DNA of 9,266 nt from Acutalibacter sp. (GTDB taxonomy: Bacteria > Bacillota > Clostridia > Oscillospirales > Acutalibacteraceae): contig JAAWSH010000046.1 of assembly GCA_022801475.1 (NCBI GenBank), forward strand, positions 1-9,266, in the 5' to 3' direction. Below the pieces are notes generated by a model. That model made no database searches. It saw nothing but the letters and a program-made list of their open reading frames with translations, and was not told the origin of the DNA. A program made the position numbers and the translations under genes. Below, in pieces: positions 1-6,383 of this stretch. Positions within the stretch are counted from its first letter, which is position 1. Each line of letters opens with the position of its first letter.

Positions 1-841
1 CCGCCCCCAGCCCTTGGCGGCAGAAAGCTCTCTCGTGAAACACAAAAGAGACCAGGCCAAAAAACACCTGGAAGGCCGCCAGAGCGGCAAACTCCTCCTC
101 CAGCTCCCGACTTATCAGAAAGGCCTTCAGGTCCTCCGCCACGCCAAACCAGGCCCCGGCCATATCCGGGGTATAACGGGCTGTGACAGAGCTCTTATTG
201 TCCCGGTACAAGTAGACCGTCTCCTGGGTAAAAGCGTACACTGGCCCACAGGCGCAGCAGCACAGATTAAAAAATTTGTCCTCCATCAGCCGCCGGGAGC
301 CGCAGGCCAAACGGTTCCTCTCCACAAACTCCCGTCTATAAAGCTTGCCGTGCAGAGACACCATAAAGGCCTGGGAGAAAAAGGCCCGGAAGAGAAAATC
401 CACCTGCCGGCGTGCCCCGGCAGACTCGGCCTCAGGGGCCACCCGGCCGAATAATCCCCCCTCCGGCCCTTGCCTGCACGCTCCGCCCAGGACTACGTCC
501 GCCTCCTCCCGCCGGGCCAGCTCCGCCAAAAGACCCACCGCGCCGGGGCCGGCCAGCAAGTCGTCGGAATCCATAAACATCAAGTATTCTCCCCGGGCCA
601 GGGCCATGCCAGTGTTTCGGGCCGGACCCGCCCCCTGATTTTCTGTATGAAGCACCTGCCAGTCCTTGTGTTCCTGGGCATACTGCTCACAAATGGCGGA
701 GGAAGCATCCGTAGAACCATCGTCCACCAAAACCACCTCCAGGGCTGGATCGTCCTGGGCCAAAATACTTTCCAGACAGGCAGGCAAATATGCTGCCGCG
801 TTGTAAACCGGAATGATTACACTAATAAAAGGATCTCTCAT
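1..841 (-). CDS. Family 2 glycosyltransferase, C-terminus cut by window edge
   Basis: Transfers a sugar from a nucleotide-sugar donor at the inner membrane face, typically in capsule, exopolysaccharide or wall-polymer synthesis; the acceptor cannot be told. I translated 280 residues from the minus strand. Residues 5-14 read FISVIIPVYN, the GT-A entry strand; VDDGST at 39-44 binds the nucleotide; NQGAGPARNTG lies at 68-78; DSDD at 91-94 contains the metal-binding DxD; MEDKFFN around 186-192 fits the catalytic-base ED motif; LYRDNKSSVT at 211-220 is typical of EpsJ/WcaA-like enzymes. No transmembrane segment is evident in the visible part. The ATG at 841 follows AAGGGGG (854 to 848) with a 6-base spacer. 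The frame is open to base 1, so the end is missing. It is divergent from the MATE gene, and a terminator-like hairpin stands directly in front of it. Family is secure, substrate unknown. Confidence 0.93.
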   Translation of the reverse strand, partial: MRDPFISVIIPVYNAAAYLPACLESILAQDDPALEVVLVDDGSTDASSAICEQYAQEHKDWQVLHTENQGAGPARNTGMALARGEYLMFMDSDDLLAGPGAVGLLAELARREEADVVLGGACRQGPEGGLFGRVAPEAESAGARRQVDFLFRAFFSQAFMVSLHGKLYRREFVERNRLACGSRRLMEDKFFNLCCCACGPVYAFTQETVYLYRDNKSSVTARYTPDMAGAWFGVAEDLKAFLISRELEEEFAALAAFQVFFGLVSFVFHERAFCRQGLGA

Positions 842-857
842 AAAAAACCCCCTTGTC

Positions 858-905
858 AAAAAAAGCACCCAAACCCACGCCAAAAACCAGGAAGGGTTTG
901 TGGGT
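858..905 (-). terminator. Hairpin with T7 tract just upstream of the glycosyltransferase
   Basis: ACCCAAACCC (867-876) pairs with GGGTTT (894-899) and GGGT (902-905), leaving a 2-base bulge (900-901) and a 17-base loop. Reading the minus strand, the stem is followed by GC and seven T (864 to 858), the layout of an intrinsic terminator. It lies four bases after the TAA of the small ORF at 910-1011 and 17 bases before the glycosyltransferase ATG. It either ends a small separate transcript or acts as an attenuator controlling read-through into the glycosyltransferase, since there is no room for another promoter in between. Confidence 0.6.
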
Positions 906-909
906 CGTT

Positions 910-1011
910 TTATTTGGGCAGATAAGGACTTCCGCCTTTCTTCACGCCTTGCGGGTCATGGTAAATCGGTCTCTCCACCCCGTGGACAATATACACATTA
1001 TTATAGTCCAT
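910..1011 (-). CDS. Possible 33-residue small protein
   Basis: ATG at 1011 to TAA at 912-910 encodes 33 residues beginning MDYNNVYIVHGVERPIY and ending KKGGSPYLPK. I do not recognise a family. In favour: the peptide reads like protein (aromatic and charged, with Gly/Pro turns) and its stop lies four bases before a terminator stem. Against: the GGGGAGG before the ATG is only one base away, too close for a normal Shine-Dalgarno, and the best minus-strand promoter (1028 to 1000) lies inside the first codons, so its transcript would begin near codon 6. A downstream GTG start (codon 6 or 12) is possible but lacks a clear ribosome binding site. The frame remains open upstream with no better start. 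It has no signal peptide or membrane segment. Confidence 0.35.
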   Translation of the reverse strand: MDYNNVYIVHGVERPIYHDPQGVKKGGSPYLPK

Positions 1012-1028
1012 CCCTCCCCGCTTTTCAA
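1000..1028 (-). promoter_or_regulatory. Sigma-A promoter reading toward the glycosyltransferase
   Basis: On the minus strand TTGAAA (1028 to 1023), a 17-base spacer and TATAAT (1005 to 1000) form a near-consensus housekeeping promoter. Initiation is expected near 993. This gives about 135 nt of RNA up to the T-tract at 858, or a leader of about 150 nt if polymerase reads on into the glycosyltransferase. It is the only convincing promoter seen for that gene. Confidence 0.75.
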
Positions 1029-1041
1029 TGTAAAATACCTC

Positions 1042-1070
1042 TTTCTTTTTTCGCCATTTTATGATAGAAT
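1042..1070 (+). promoter_or_regulatory. Probable extended -10 promoter of the MATE gene
   Basis: TGA immediately followed by TAGAAT (1065-1070) makes an extended -10 element. The hexamer 17 bases upstream, TTTCTT (1042-1047), is a poor -35. TSS would be near 1077, giving a leader of about 30 bases. TATGAT (1060-1065) is an overlapping alternative. Confidence 0.4.
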
Positions 1071-1092
1071 ATGAGGTGTAAATTATAGTAAT

Positions 1093-1105
1093 AAGGAGGT
1101 TCCTT
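1093..1105 (+). promoter_or_regulatory. Ribosome binding site of the MATE gene inside a small inverted repeat
   Basis: AAGGAGG (1093-1099) with a 6-base spacer fixes the ATG at 1106. The spacer completes an inverted repeat: AAGGA, loop GGT, TCCTT. The 5-bp hairpin could partly hide the Shine-Dalgarno but is probably weak. Confidence 0.8.
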
Positions 1106-2479
1106 ATGAGCGAGAAAGTGCAGGCTCAAAACCGGATGGGCACAGAGAAGATGCTGCCCCTCATTTTTTCCATGGCCCTGCCCGCCATGTTTTCCATGCT
1201 GGTGCAGGCCCTTTACAACATTGTGGACACGTACTATGTCTCAAAGGTCAGCGAAAAGGCCATGTCCGCCGTATCCCTGGCCTTTCCCCTGCAAAACCTG
1301 CAAATCGCCTTTGCGGTAGGCACCGCAGTGGGCGTTACATCCCTGATCTCCCGCAGGCTAGGGCAGGGACGCCGGGCAGAGGCCGGCGCCGCGGCTGTGC
1401 ACGGCATTTTGCTGGGGCTCGTCACCTGGCTGGCCTTTGCGGTGTACGGCGCGTTTTTTACCACACCCTTTTTTGAGATGTTCGAGTCCGACCCGGAAAT
1501 TGTCCACATGGGTGACCAATACATCTCTATCTGCTGCATCTTTTCCTTTGGCAGCTTTGTGGTGGTCATGCTAGAAAAGATCCTACAGGCCACAGGCAAC
1601 ATGTTTTGGCCCATGATTTTCCAGCTGGTGGGCGCTGTGGCCAATATCTTGTTGGACCCCGTCTTTATTTTTGGCTATTTCGGCCTTCCGGCTATGGGCG
1701 TCACCGGCGCGGCGGTGGCTACCGTGAGCGGACAGATTCTTTCTATGCTGCTGGCCATTCTGGTTATATCCCGCCAGGAGCACGCCATTGACATCCGTTT
1801 CAAAGGCTTCCGCCTGGACTGGAAAACCGTAAAAGACATCTACGCCGTGGGGCTGCCCGCCATTGTCATGCAGGCCATTGGTACCGTAATGAATATGGCC
1901 ATGAACGGCATTCTCTCTGGTTTCTCCACCGCGGCCTATACTGTGTTTGGACTATACTTCAAGCTACAGTCCTTTGTGTTTATGCCTGTGTTTGGCCTTA
2001 CCCAGGGGCTGCTGCCCATTATGGGCTACAACTATGGCGCGCGAAACAAGAAGCGCCTAAATGCCGCTCTGCGCCAGGGTTGCGTCATTGCCCTGGTGAT
2101 CATGACCGCCGGTATGCTGGCATTTCTGCTTTTGCCAAATCATCTGCTGGGTATCTTCAACGCTTCCCCAGAACTTCTAGCCATTGGTGTGCCGGCCCTG
2201 CGCATCATCTGCACCTGCTTTTTGTTTGCCGCCCTGGGCATTGTATCTTCCACCCTATTTCAAGCCACGGGCCGGGGTACCTACAGCCTGGTGGTCTCCC
2301 TTATGCGCCAGCTGGTGGTTTTGGTGCCGGCCGCATGGCTGCTGGCCCAAACCATTGGGCAGGTTTCAGCCGTGTGGTGGGCCTTCCCCATTGCGGAAAC
2401 CTTCTCTTTGTTAGTAAGTATTATTTTTTATATCCGATTGAACAAAAAGGAAATCAGCAAAATGGACATTATAGAATAA
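1106..2479 (+). CDS. MATE family multidrug/toxin efflux transporter
   Basis: Integral membrane antiporter expected to export drugs, toxins or metabolites using a Na+ or H+ gradient. The 457 residues match the usual MATE length and show about twelve hydrophobic segments in two homologous halves (roughly 15-200 and 235-440), joined by a polar stretch around 228-240 (SRQEHAIDIRFKG begins at about 222). The first half carries MALPAMFSMLVQALYNIVD with Asp41 in helix 1, and SLISRRLGQGRRAEA after helix 2. The second half repeats this layout with LPAIVMQAIGTVMN and IMGYNYGARNKKR. It is closest in style to Firmicute MepA/DinF-like proteins. The C-terminal tail (NKKEISKMDIIE) is cytoplasmic. It is a single-gene unit with its own promoter and strong terminator. 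No adjacent MarR or TetR regulator is seen, so the substrate cannot be predicted. Confidence 0.95.
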   Translation: MSEKVQAQNRMGTEKMLPLIFSMALPAMFSMLVQALYNIVDTYYVSKVSEKAMSAVSLAFPLQNLQIAFAVGTAVGVTSLISRRLGQGRRAEAGAAAVHGILLGLVTWLAFAVYGAFFTTPFFEMFESDPEIVHMGDQYISICCIFSFGSFVVVMLEKILQATGNMFWPMIFQLVGAVANILLDPVFIFGYFGLPAMGVTGAAVATVSGQILSMLLAILVISRQEHAIDIRFKGFRLDWKTVKDIYAVGLPAIVMQAIGTVMNMAMNGILSGFSTAAYTVFGLYFKLQSFVFMPVFGLTQGLLPIMGYNYGARNKKRLNAALRQGCVIALVIMTAGMLAFLLLPNHLLGIFNASPELLAIGVPALRIICTCFLFAALGIVSSTLFQATGRGTYSLVVSLMRQLVVLVPAAWLLAQTIGQVSAVWWAFPIAETFSLLVSIIFYIRLNKKEISKMDIIE

Positions 2480-2494
2480 ATTACAAATTGCCTC

Positions 2495-2501
2495 TGTCGA
2501 A
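2495..2501 (+). promoter_or_regulatory. Perfect 0A box upstream of spo0A
   Basis: TGTCGAA is the core Spo0A recognition sequence known from Bacillus. It lies between the MATE stop and its terminator, 95 bases upstream of the spo0A -35. This could be autoregulatory, but about one perfect copy per 9 kb is expected by chance over both strands. Confidence 0.35.
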
Positions 2502-2509
2502 ATATGCAG

Positions 2510-2543
2510 AAAAAGGGCGCATTTTATAAATGCGCCCTTTTTT
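2510..2543. terminator. Strong intrinsic terminator after the MATE gene
   Basis: AAAAGGGCGCATTT (2511-2524) and AAATGCGCCCTTTT (2528-2541) are perfect inverted copies with a TAT loop, and the outer pair 2510/2542 extends the stem. The A and T flanks give a T-tract on either strand, so it may work in both directions. It insulates the MATE gene from spo0A. Confidence 0.93.
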
Positions 2544-2589
2544 GACACGTAGTTACAGTTTATTCTTACCGTTTTTTCGCATTTAGGCC

Positions 2590-2618
2590 TTGCGAGAAAG
2601 CTCAAACTATGGTAAGAT
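2590..2618 (+). promoter_or_regulatory. Promoter of the spo0A-type gene
   Basis: TTGCGA (2590-2595), a 17-base spacer ending in TGG, and TAAGAT (2613-2618) form a sigma-A-type promoter with an extended -10. The start would be near 2625, leaving a short leader to the ATG at 2653. I saw no convincing sigma-H promoter, which Bacillus spo0A also has. Confidence 0.65.
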
Positions 2619-2652
2619 TTATTCACATCAAAAAGCCACTAGGAGGTTTGGC

Positions 2653-3417
2653 ATGGAAAAACAAATAAAAATACTCATTTGTACGGAAGAAGACGAATGG
2701 AACCCAGAAACGCTGGAACTCATCCAGCAGCGGGGAGGCGCCGCCATCCTGGTAGAAAAGCACGGAGGTACCACGCTGGAGCGCATTGCCCATGAAAAGC
2801 CCCAGATTGTTCTAATGGACCTGTTCATGCCTGGCAGAGACGCCATTGGAGTGATGCGCGAGGCGGCGAAGCTGCCGGACCTGGACCGTCCGGTTTACAT
2901 TATCGCCGCCCCTTACACCACACCGATGCTAGAGCGTGAGGTAATGGCCGCAGGCGCCGCCTACTTCGCTCTTTCTCCCTACAAGAAAGAGGAAATGGTG
3001 GAACGCATGTTTTCCATTTACGCTACCAGGGGCAAGCATTTCAGCACAGAGCCCGCGGACCCGGGCCTGAAGCTGCAAATTACCGAGATCCTCCATCAAA
3101 TCGGTGTGCCCGCGCACATCAAAGGCTACTACTACCTTCGTGACTCCATTTTAATGGCCATAGCGGACCCAGAGATTATCAATTCGGTTACCAAACGGCT
3201 GTACCCCAGTGTGGCAAAAATCTATAATACCACCAGCTCTCGGGTAGAGCGGGCCATCCGCCATGCCATCGAAGTAGCGTGGGACCGGGGAGACGTAGAG
3301 GTGCTTACCTCTTACTTTGGCTACACCATACATACTTCCCGGGGAAAGCCCACCAATAGCGAATTTATCGCTCTGATCTCGGACCGGCTGTGCCTGCGGG
3401 CGGCAGGGACCTCGTAA
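2653..3417 (+). CDS. spo0A: Spo0A-family response regulator with degenerate receiver
   Basis: Transcription factor of the family that commits endospore-formers to sporulation. It has 254 residues, against 267 in B. subtilis. ATG 2653 is chosen over an upstream ATG at 2590 because AGGAGG (2641-2646) stands 6 bases before it. Residues 5-120 form a receiver: LMDLFMPG keeps the phosphoacceptor Asp56, but the N-terminal acidic pair reads TEED instead of ADD, the switch Thr is Ala85 (YIIAAPY), and the conserved Lys is Ser108 (ALSPY instead of LKP). Residues 142-249 form the Spo0A effector domain, very close to the family: [29 protein letters not shown] (recognition helix) and [18 protein letters not shown] binding to 0A boxes is therefore expected; how phosphorylation switches it is doubtful. 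spoIVB, the usual neighbour, is absent upstream, so it may be a second or relocated copy. Confidence 0.92.
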   Translation: MEKQIKILICTEEDEWNPETLELIQQRGGAAILVEKHGGTTLERIAHEKPQIVLMDLFMPGRDAIGVMREAAKLPDLDRPVYIIAAPYTTPMLEREVMAAGAAYFALSPYKKEEMVERMFSIYATRGKHFSTEPADPGLKLQITEILHQIGVPAHIKGYYYLRDSILMAIADPEIINSVTKRLYPSVAKIYNTTSSRVERAIRHAIEVAWDRGDVEVLTSYFGYTIHTSRGKPTNSEFIALISDRLCLRAAGTS

Positions 3418-3424
3418 GCCAGGG

Positions 3425-3441
3425 GGGCAGTGCCGCTGCCC
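3425..3441 (+). other. GC-rich hairpin after the spo0A stop
   Basis: GGGCAG (3425-3430) pairs with CTGCCC (3436-3441) around a 5-base loop, eight bases after the stop. Only CTTT follows a few bases later, so it is a weak terminator at best and may instead protect the mRNA 3' end. Confidence 0.4.
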
Positions 3442-3454
3442 TAGCTTTCGCCTA

Positions 3455-3543
3455 CCACTGACAGTACTATATCATAGTATATGTGGAAAAATTGTCGAAA
3501 CATGGGGTGAAATCGCGTTTGTTGTAAAAAAATTTTGAACAAA
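3455..3543. other. AT-rich gap with two dyads downstream of spo0A
   Basis: No gene is seen in 3418-3604. The first dyad is TACTAT (3465-3470), ATC loop, ATAGTA (3474-3479), flanked by CCAC (3455-3458) and GTGG (3483-3486). The second is TTTGTT (3518-3523) with AACAAA (3538-3543), having AAAA/TTTT inside. TGGGGTGAAA occurs twice, at 3503-3512 and 3574-3583. The dyads could be RNA hairpins or operators. I found no convincing promoter here. Confidence 0.4.
3493..3499 (+). promoter_or_regulatory. Perfect 0A box downstream of spo0A
   Basis: TGTCGAA, the core Spo0A site, lies between the two dyads in the convergent gap. There is no obvious promoter to act on, so its function is uncertain. Confidence 0.3.
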
Positions 3544-3594
3544 GGCTATATCCTGTGATTTTTTGGAAGAATTTGGGGTGAAAGCTCATTATGT

Positions 3595-3628
3595 GGGGGC
3601 CCGGCTACCGGGTCCCCCGTTTCTTTTT
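3595..3628 (+). terminator. Terminator of spo0A overlapping the ATPase 3' end
   Basis: GGGGGCCCGG (3595-3604) pairs with CCGGG (3608-3612) and CCCCC (3614-3618), with one bulged T (3613). The tail TTTCTTTTT (3620-3628) makes this a rightward intrinsic terminator. The 3-base loop (3605-3607) is the stop codon of the convergent ATPase gene. On the minus strand the same stem is not followed by a T-tract, so it serves the ATPase less well. Confidence 0.75.
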
Positions 3629-6259
3629 CAGGCGTTTCGCGGCCATTCCTCCACGAGTTGTCAACCACTTTTCCCCTTCCACCGCAACCAGGGGGAACAG
3701 CGAAAGCCCTGCCACCAGCAGCCACTGCACAGGGTTCAGGGCAGCGGTTTTGAAGATGGCGGAAAGGGGCGGAAACACCAGCACGCTTACCATCAAAAAG
3801 GCGCAAACCCCACAAGCTAAGTTCAGCTTTTTGTTGGAAAAGAGGCCTGCCTCCAGCACCGAGCGGGAAGAGCGCATGTTAAAGCTGTGGACCAGTTGGG
3901 AGAGACTGAGCACCCCAAAAGCCATGGTGCGGCCAATGGCCGGCTGGGCGGGGTCCAGATCAAACCAGGCCCGGCCCATGGTATATGCCAAAAGTGCCAG
4001 GGCCCCCACCAGGCAGCCCTCTAGGGCCACGGAAAGCCCCATGCCGCCGGAAAACACGCTTTCGTCCCGGGGGTGGGGCGGCTCCTCCATTACGTCCCGG
4101 GGGATAGGCTCCGCCCCAAGGGCCAAGGCGGGCAGGGAGTCGGTGACCAGATTGACCCACAGCAGCTGAATGGCCAAAAGGGGCGCTGGAGCCCCCAGCA
4201 AAAAGGCGGCAAACACCACTAGGATCTCGCCAATATTGCAGGAGAGTAGAAAATGGATGGTCTTGCGGATGTTCTGGTAAATGCCCCTGCCCTCCCGGAC
4301 AGCGGAGACAATGGTGGAAAAGTTGTCGTCCGTCAGCACCATATCCGCTGCGGACTTGGCCACCTCTGTGCCATTTTTGCCCATGGCGCAGCCAATGTCC
4401 GCGGCCTTTAGGGCTGGGGCGTCGTTTACCCCGTCGCCGGTCATGGCCACCACCAGGCCCCGGCGCTGGCAGGCCTTGACCAGCTTCACCTTATGCTGGG
4501 GCGAAACCCGGGCAAACACCCGGCAGCTGTCCAGCTTCTGGGCCAGTTCCCCATCAGTAAGCCGGTCCAGGTCCGCGCCTGTCAGCGCCTGGTCTCCCTC
4601 TTTGGCAATGCCTACCCGTTTGGCCACTGCCAGGGCCGTGGCGGCGTGGTCCCCTGTAATCATCACTGGAACAATGCCCGCCTGCCTGCACTGTAATACC
4701 GCCGCCCGCACGCCCTTGCGGGGTGGGTCCTCCATGCCAATGAGCCCGCAAAAGGTCAGGCCGGTTTCCATCTGCTTGTCGTCTCCGGGCAGGCGGTCTG
4801 CGTCCTTATACGCTACGGCCAGCACCCGCAGGGCCCCCTGGGCCAGCCGGCCGTTTTCTGCCAGCAGCTTTGCTTTGTCTGAGCCAGAAAGGGCTCCCTC
4901 ACTGTGGCCCCGCAGCTGGTGGGTACACCGGGGAATGAGCACATCCGGCGCGCCTTTGGCAATGATCCGCCAGCCGGTGGAGGTCTTGTGCACAGTGGTC
5001 ATCATTTTTCGGGATGAGGTAAAGGGAATCTCCCCCACCCGGGGAAAGTCCTGCTCCAGCCGTGCCTTGGGGGTAGGACAGGCCAGCAGGAACGCGGCCT
5101 CGGTAGGGTCCCCTGTCACTGCCTCCCCCTCCTGTTCCGAGTTATTGCATAGGGTTGCCAGCTCCAGGGCAAACCGGGCATTTGGGCTCTCCAGCGGTTC
5201 GCTTCCAAAGGCTCCACAAAAGGCTGTGACCGTCATTTTGTTTTGGGTTAGGGTGCCGGTTTTGTCCGAGCAGATGACCTGGGTGCTGCCCAGGGTCTCT
5301 ACTGCCGGCAGGTGCCGGACAATGGCCCGCTTGGCCGCCATGCGCTTTACACCCATGGCCAGCACAATGGTGACCACTGCCGTAAGGCCCTCGGGAATAG
5401 CGGCTACCCCCAGGCTAATGGCAATCATAAACATTTCCAGGGGCTGAATCCTTTGCAGCAGCCCCAAAAGGAAAATAAACCCGCAGATGGCCACTACCCC
5501 CAGGCCCAGCACCTTGCCAGTTTGTTTCAGCTTGCGCTGCAAGGGAGTCTGGGGAGACTTCTCCTGGTCCAGCATTCCGGCGATCTTGCCCATGGCCGTA
5601 TGCATGCCTGTGGCAGCCACCAGCCCCACCCCCGCCCCCGAGGCCACCCCAGTGGACGCAAAGGCCATATTTTTTCTCTCCGCCAAGGGGGCCTCTCCCC
5701 CGCATACAGCGGCCGCGTCCTTTTCTACTGGGGCAGACTCCCCAGTGAGAGCGGATTCCTCTGTTCTCAGCTCTACAGACTTGATCAGCCGCAGGTCGGC
5801 GGGCACCAGGTCTCCGGCCTTTAAGATCACCACGTCCCCAGGCACCAGCTGGGCGCTTTCCAGGGTCAAGCGTTTCCCGCCCCGCAGCACCCGGGCATGG
5901 GGAGAGGAGAGCTTCTTCAAGGCGTCGATGGCCTTGTCTGCCCGCAGCTCCTGAACCGTTCCAATTATAGCGTTGCAAATCACAATGGCAAGGATTATAA
6001 TAGAGTCAAAGTACTCCGCGTCCCCCCGCAGGTGTGAGGCCCAAAAGGAGACCCCGGCGCTGACCAAGAGAATCAGCACCATAAAGTCTTTGAACTGCCC
6101 CAGGAACCGGGCCAGAATGCTCTGCCGCCCAGACTCCTTAATCTCGTTGGGCCCGTACTGGGCATAGCGCTTGGCGGCCTCGGCGGGGCTTAGGCCCCGG
6201 GCGGGATCCACGCCCAGCTTTTCAGCAGCCTGCTGCCAGCCGGTTTGATGGAGCTCCAT
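3605..6259 (-). CDS. P-type calcium-transporting ATPase (type IIA/IIB)
   Basis: Pumps a divalent cation, most likely Ca2+, out of the cytoplasm using ATP. The 884 residues are normal for bacterial PacL/LMCA1-like pumps. In order: N-terminal cation ATPase domain (1-50), M1-M2 (about 52-105), actuator domain with TGES at 172-175, PEGL at 289-292 in M4, phosphorylation motif DKTGTLT (Asp332), KGAPD at 435-439, TGD at 535-537, hinge TGDGVND at 607-613, then M5-M10. Calcium ligands known from SERCA are kept in M4 (Glu290), M5 (Asn675, Glu678) and M6 (NLVTD, Asn703/Thr706/Asp707). The M8 Glu of SERCA aligns with Gln789, as in plasma-membrane pumps, which hints at one ion per cycle. GGGGGAAG (6273 to 6266) lies 6 bases before the ATG. 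It is convergent with spo0A and divergent from the PAP2 gene. A mixed Ca2+/Mn2+ role is possible. Confidence 0.96.
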   Translation of the reverse strand: MELHQTGWQQAAEKLGVDPARGLSPAEAAKRYAQYGPNEIKESGRQSILARFLGQFKDFMVLILLVSAGVSFWASHLRGDAEYFDSIIILAIVICNAIIGTVQELRADKAIDALKKLSSPHARVLRGGKRLTLESAQLVPGDVVILKAGDLVPADLRLIKSVELRTEESALTGESAPVEKDAAAVCGGEAPLAERKNMAFASTGVASGAGVGLVAATGMHTAMGKIAGMLDQEKSPQTPLQRKLKQTGKVLGLGVVAICGFIFLLGLLQRIQPLEMFMIAISLGVAAIPEGLTAVVTIVLAMGVKRMAAKRAIVRHLPAVETLGSTQVICSDKTGTLTQNKMTVTAFCGAFGSEPLESPNARFALELATLCNNSEQEGEAVTGDPTEAAFLLACPTPKARLEQDFPRVGEIPFTSSRKMMTTVHKTSTGWRIIAKGAPDVLIPRCTHQLRGHSEGALSGSDKAKLLAENGRLAQGALRVLAVAYKDADRLPGDDKQMETGLTFCGLIGMEDPPRKGVRAAVLQCRQAGIVPVMITGDHAATALAVAKRVGIAKEGDQALTGADLDRLTDGELAQKLDSCRVFARVSPQHKVKLVKACQRRGLVVAMTGDGVNDAPALKAADIGCAMGKNGTEVAKSAADMVLTDDNFSTIVSAVREGRGIYQNIRKTIHFLLSCNIGEILVVFAAFLLGAPAPLLAIQLLWVNLVTDSLPALALGAEPIPRDVMEEPPHPRDESVFSGGMGLSVALEGCLVGALALLAYTMGRAWFDLDPAQPAIGRTMAFGVLSLSQLVHSFNMRSSRSVLEAGLFSNKKLNLACGVCAFLMVSVLVFPPLSAIFKTAALNPVQWLLVAGLSLFPLVAVEGEKWLTTRGGMAAKRLKKKRGTR

Positions 6260-6383
6260 AGATAACTTCCCCCTAAAACTTGATTGGGAAATATATATGA
6301 GCGGCGGAGGGCGATTATGTTCCCAGGGCAGCGCGGCTCTCTGGGACGGCGGCCATCCTAATCCCCAAGAAAGGACTCAACCC
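6260..6383. other. Divergent gap between the ATPase and PAP2 genes
   Basis: An AT run at 6285-6298 (AATATATATG) is the only likely -10 zone for either gene, and I found no good -35 on either strand. On the plus strand TCCCAG (6321-6326) pairs with CTGGGA (6341-6346), with further pairing inside. This 6-bp or longer hairpin lies in the PAP2 leader about 24 bases before its ribosome binding site. Confidence 0.4.

Noticed and set aside
14..925. Plus-strand open frames across the left end
   Set aside because: The minus strand here encodes a glycosyltransferase with clear motifs, and these frames are its shadows.
2542..2547. Perfect TTGACA after the MATE terminator as a -35 box
   Set aside because: No acceptable -10 lies 16-18 bases downstream; the bases overlap the terminator tail. 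The TTGCGA/TAAGAT pair further on fits better.
2590..2652. Upstream ATG extending the spo0A protein by 21 residues
   Set aside because: It lies within the -35/-10 promoter region and lacks a ribosome binding site, whereas AGGAGG directly precedes ATG 2653.
4281..5447. Long open frame (388 codons) on the plus strand
   Set aside because: It lies wholly antisense to the ATPase, whose motifs are complete. The predicted peptide is Ser/Arg/Ala/Pro-rich with no recognisable domain, as expected from the complement of GC-rich coding sequence.
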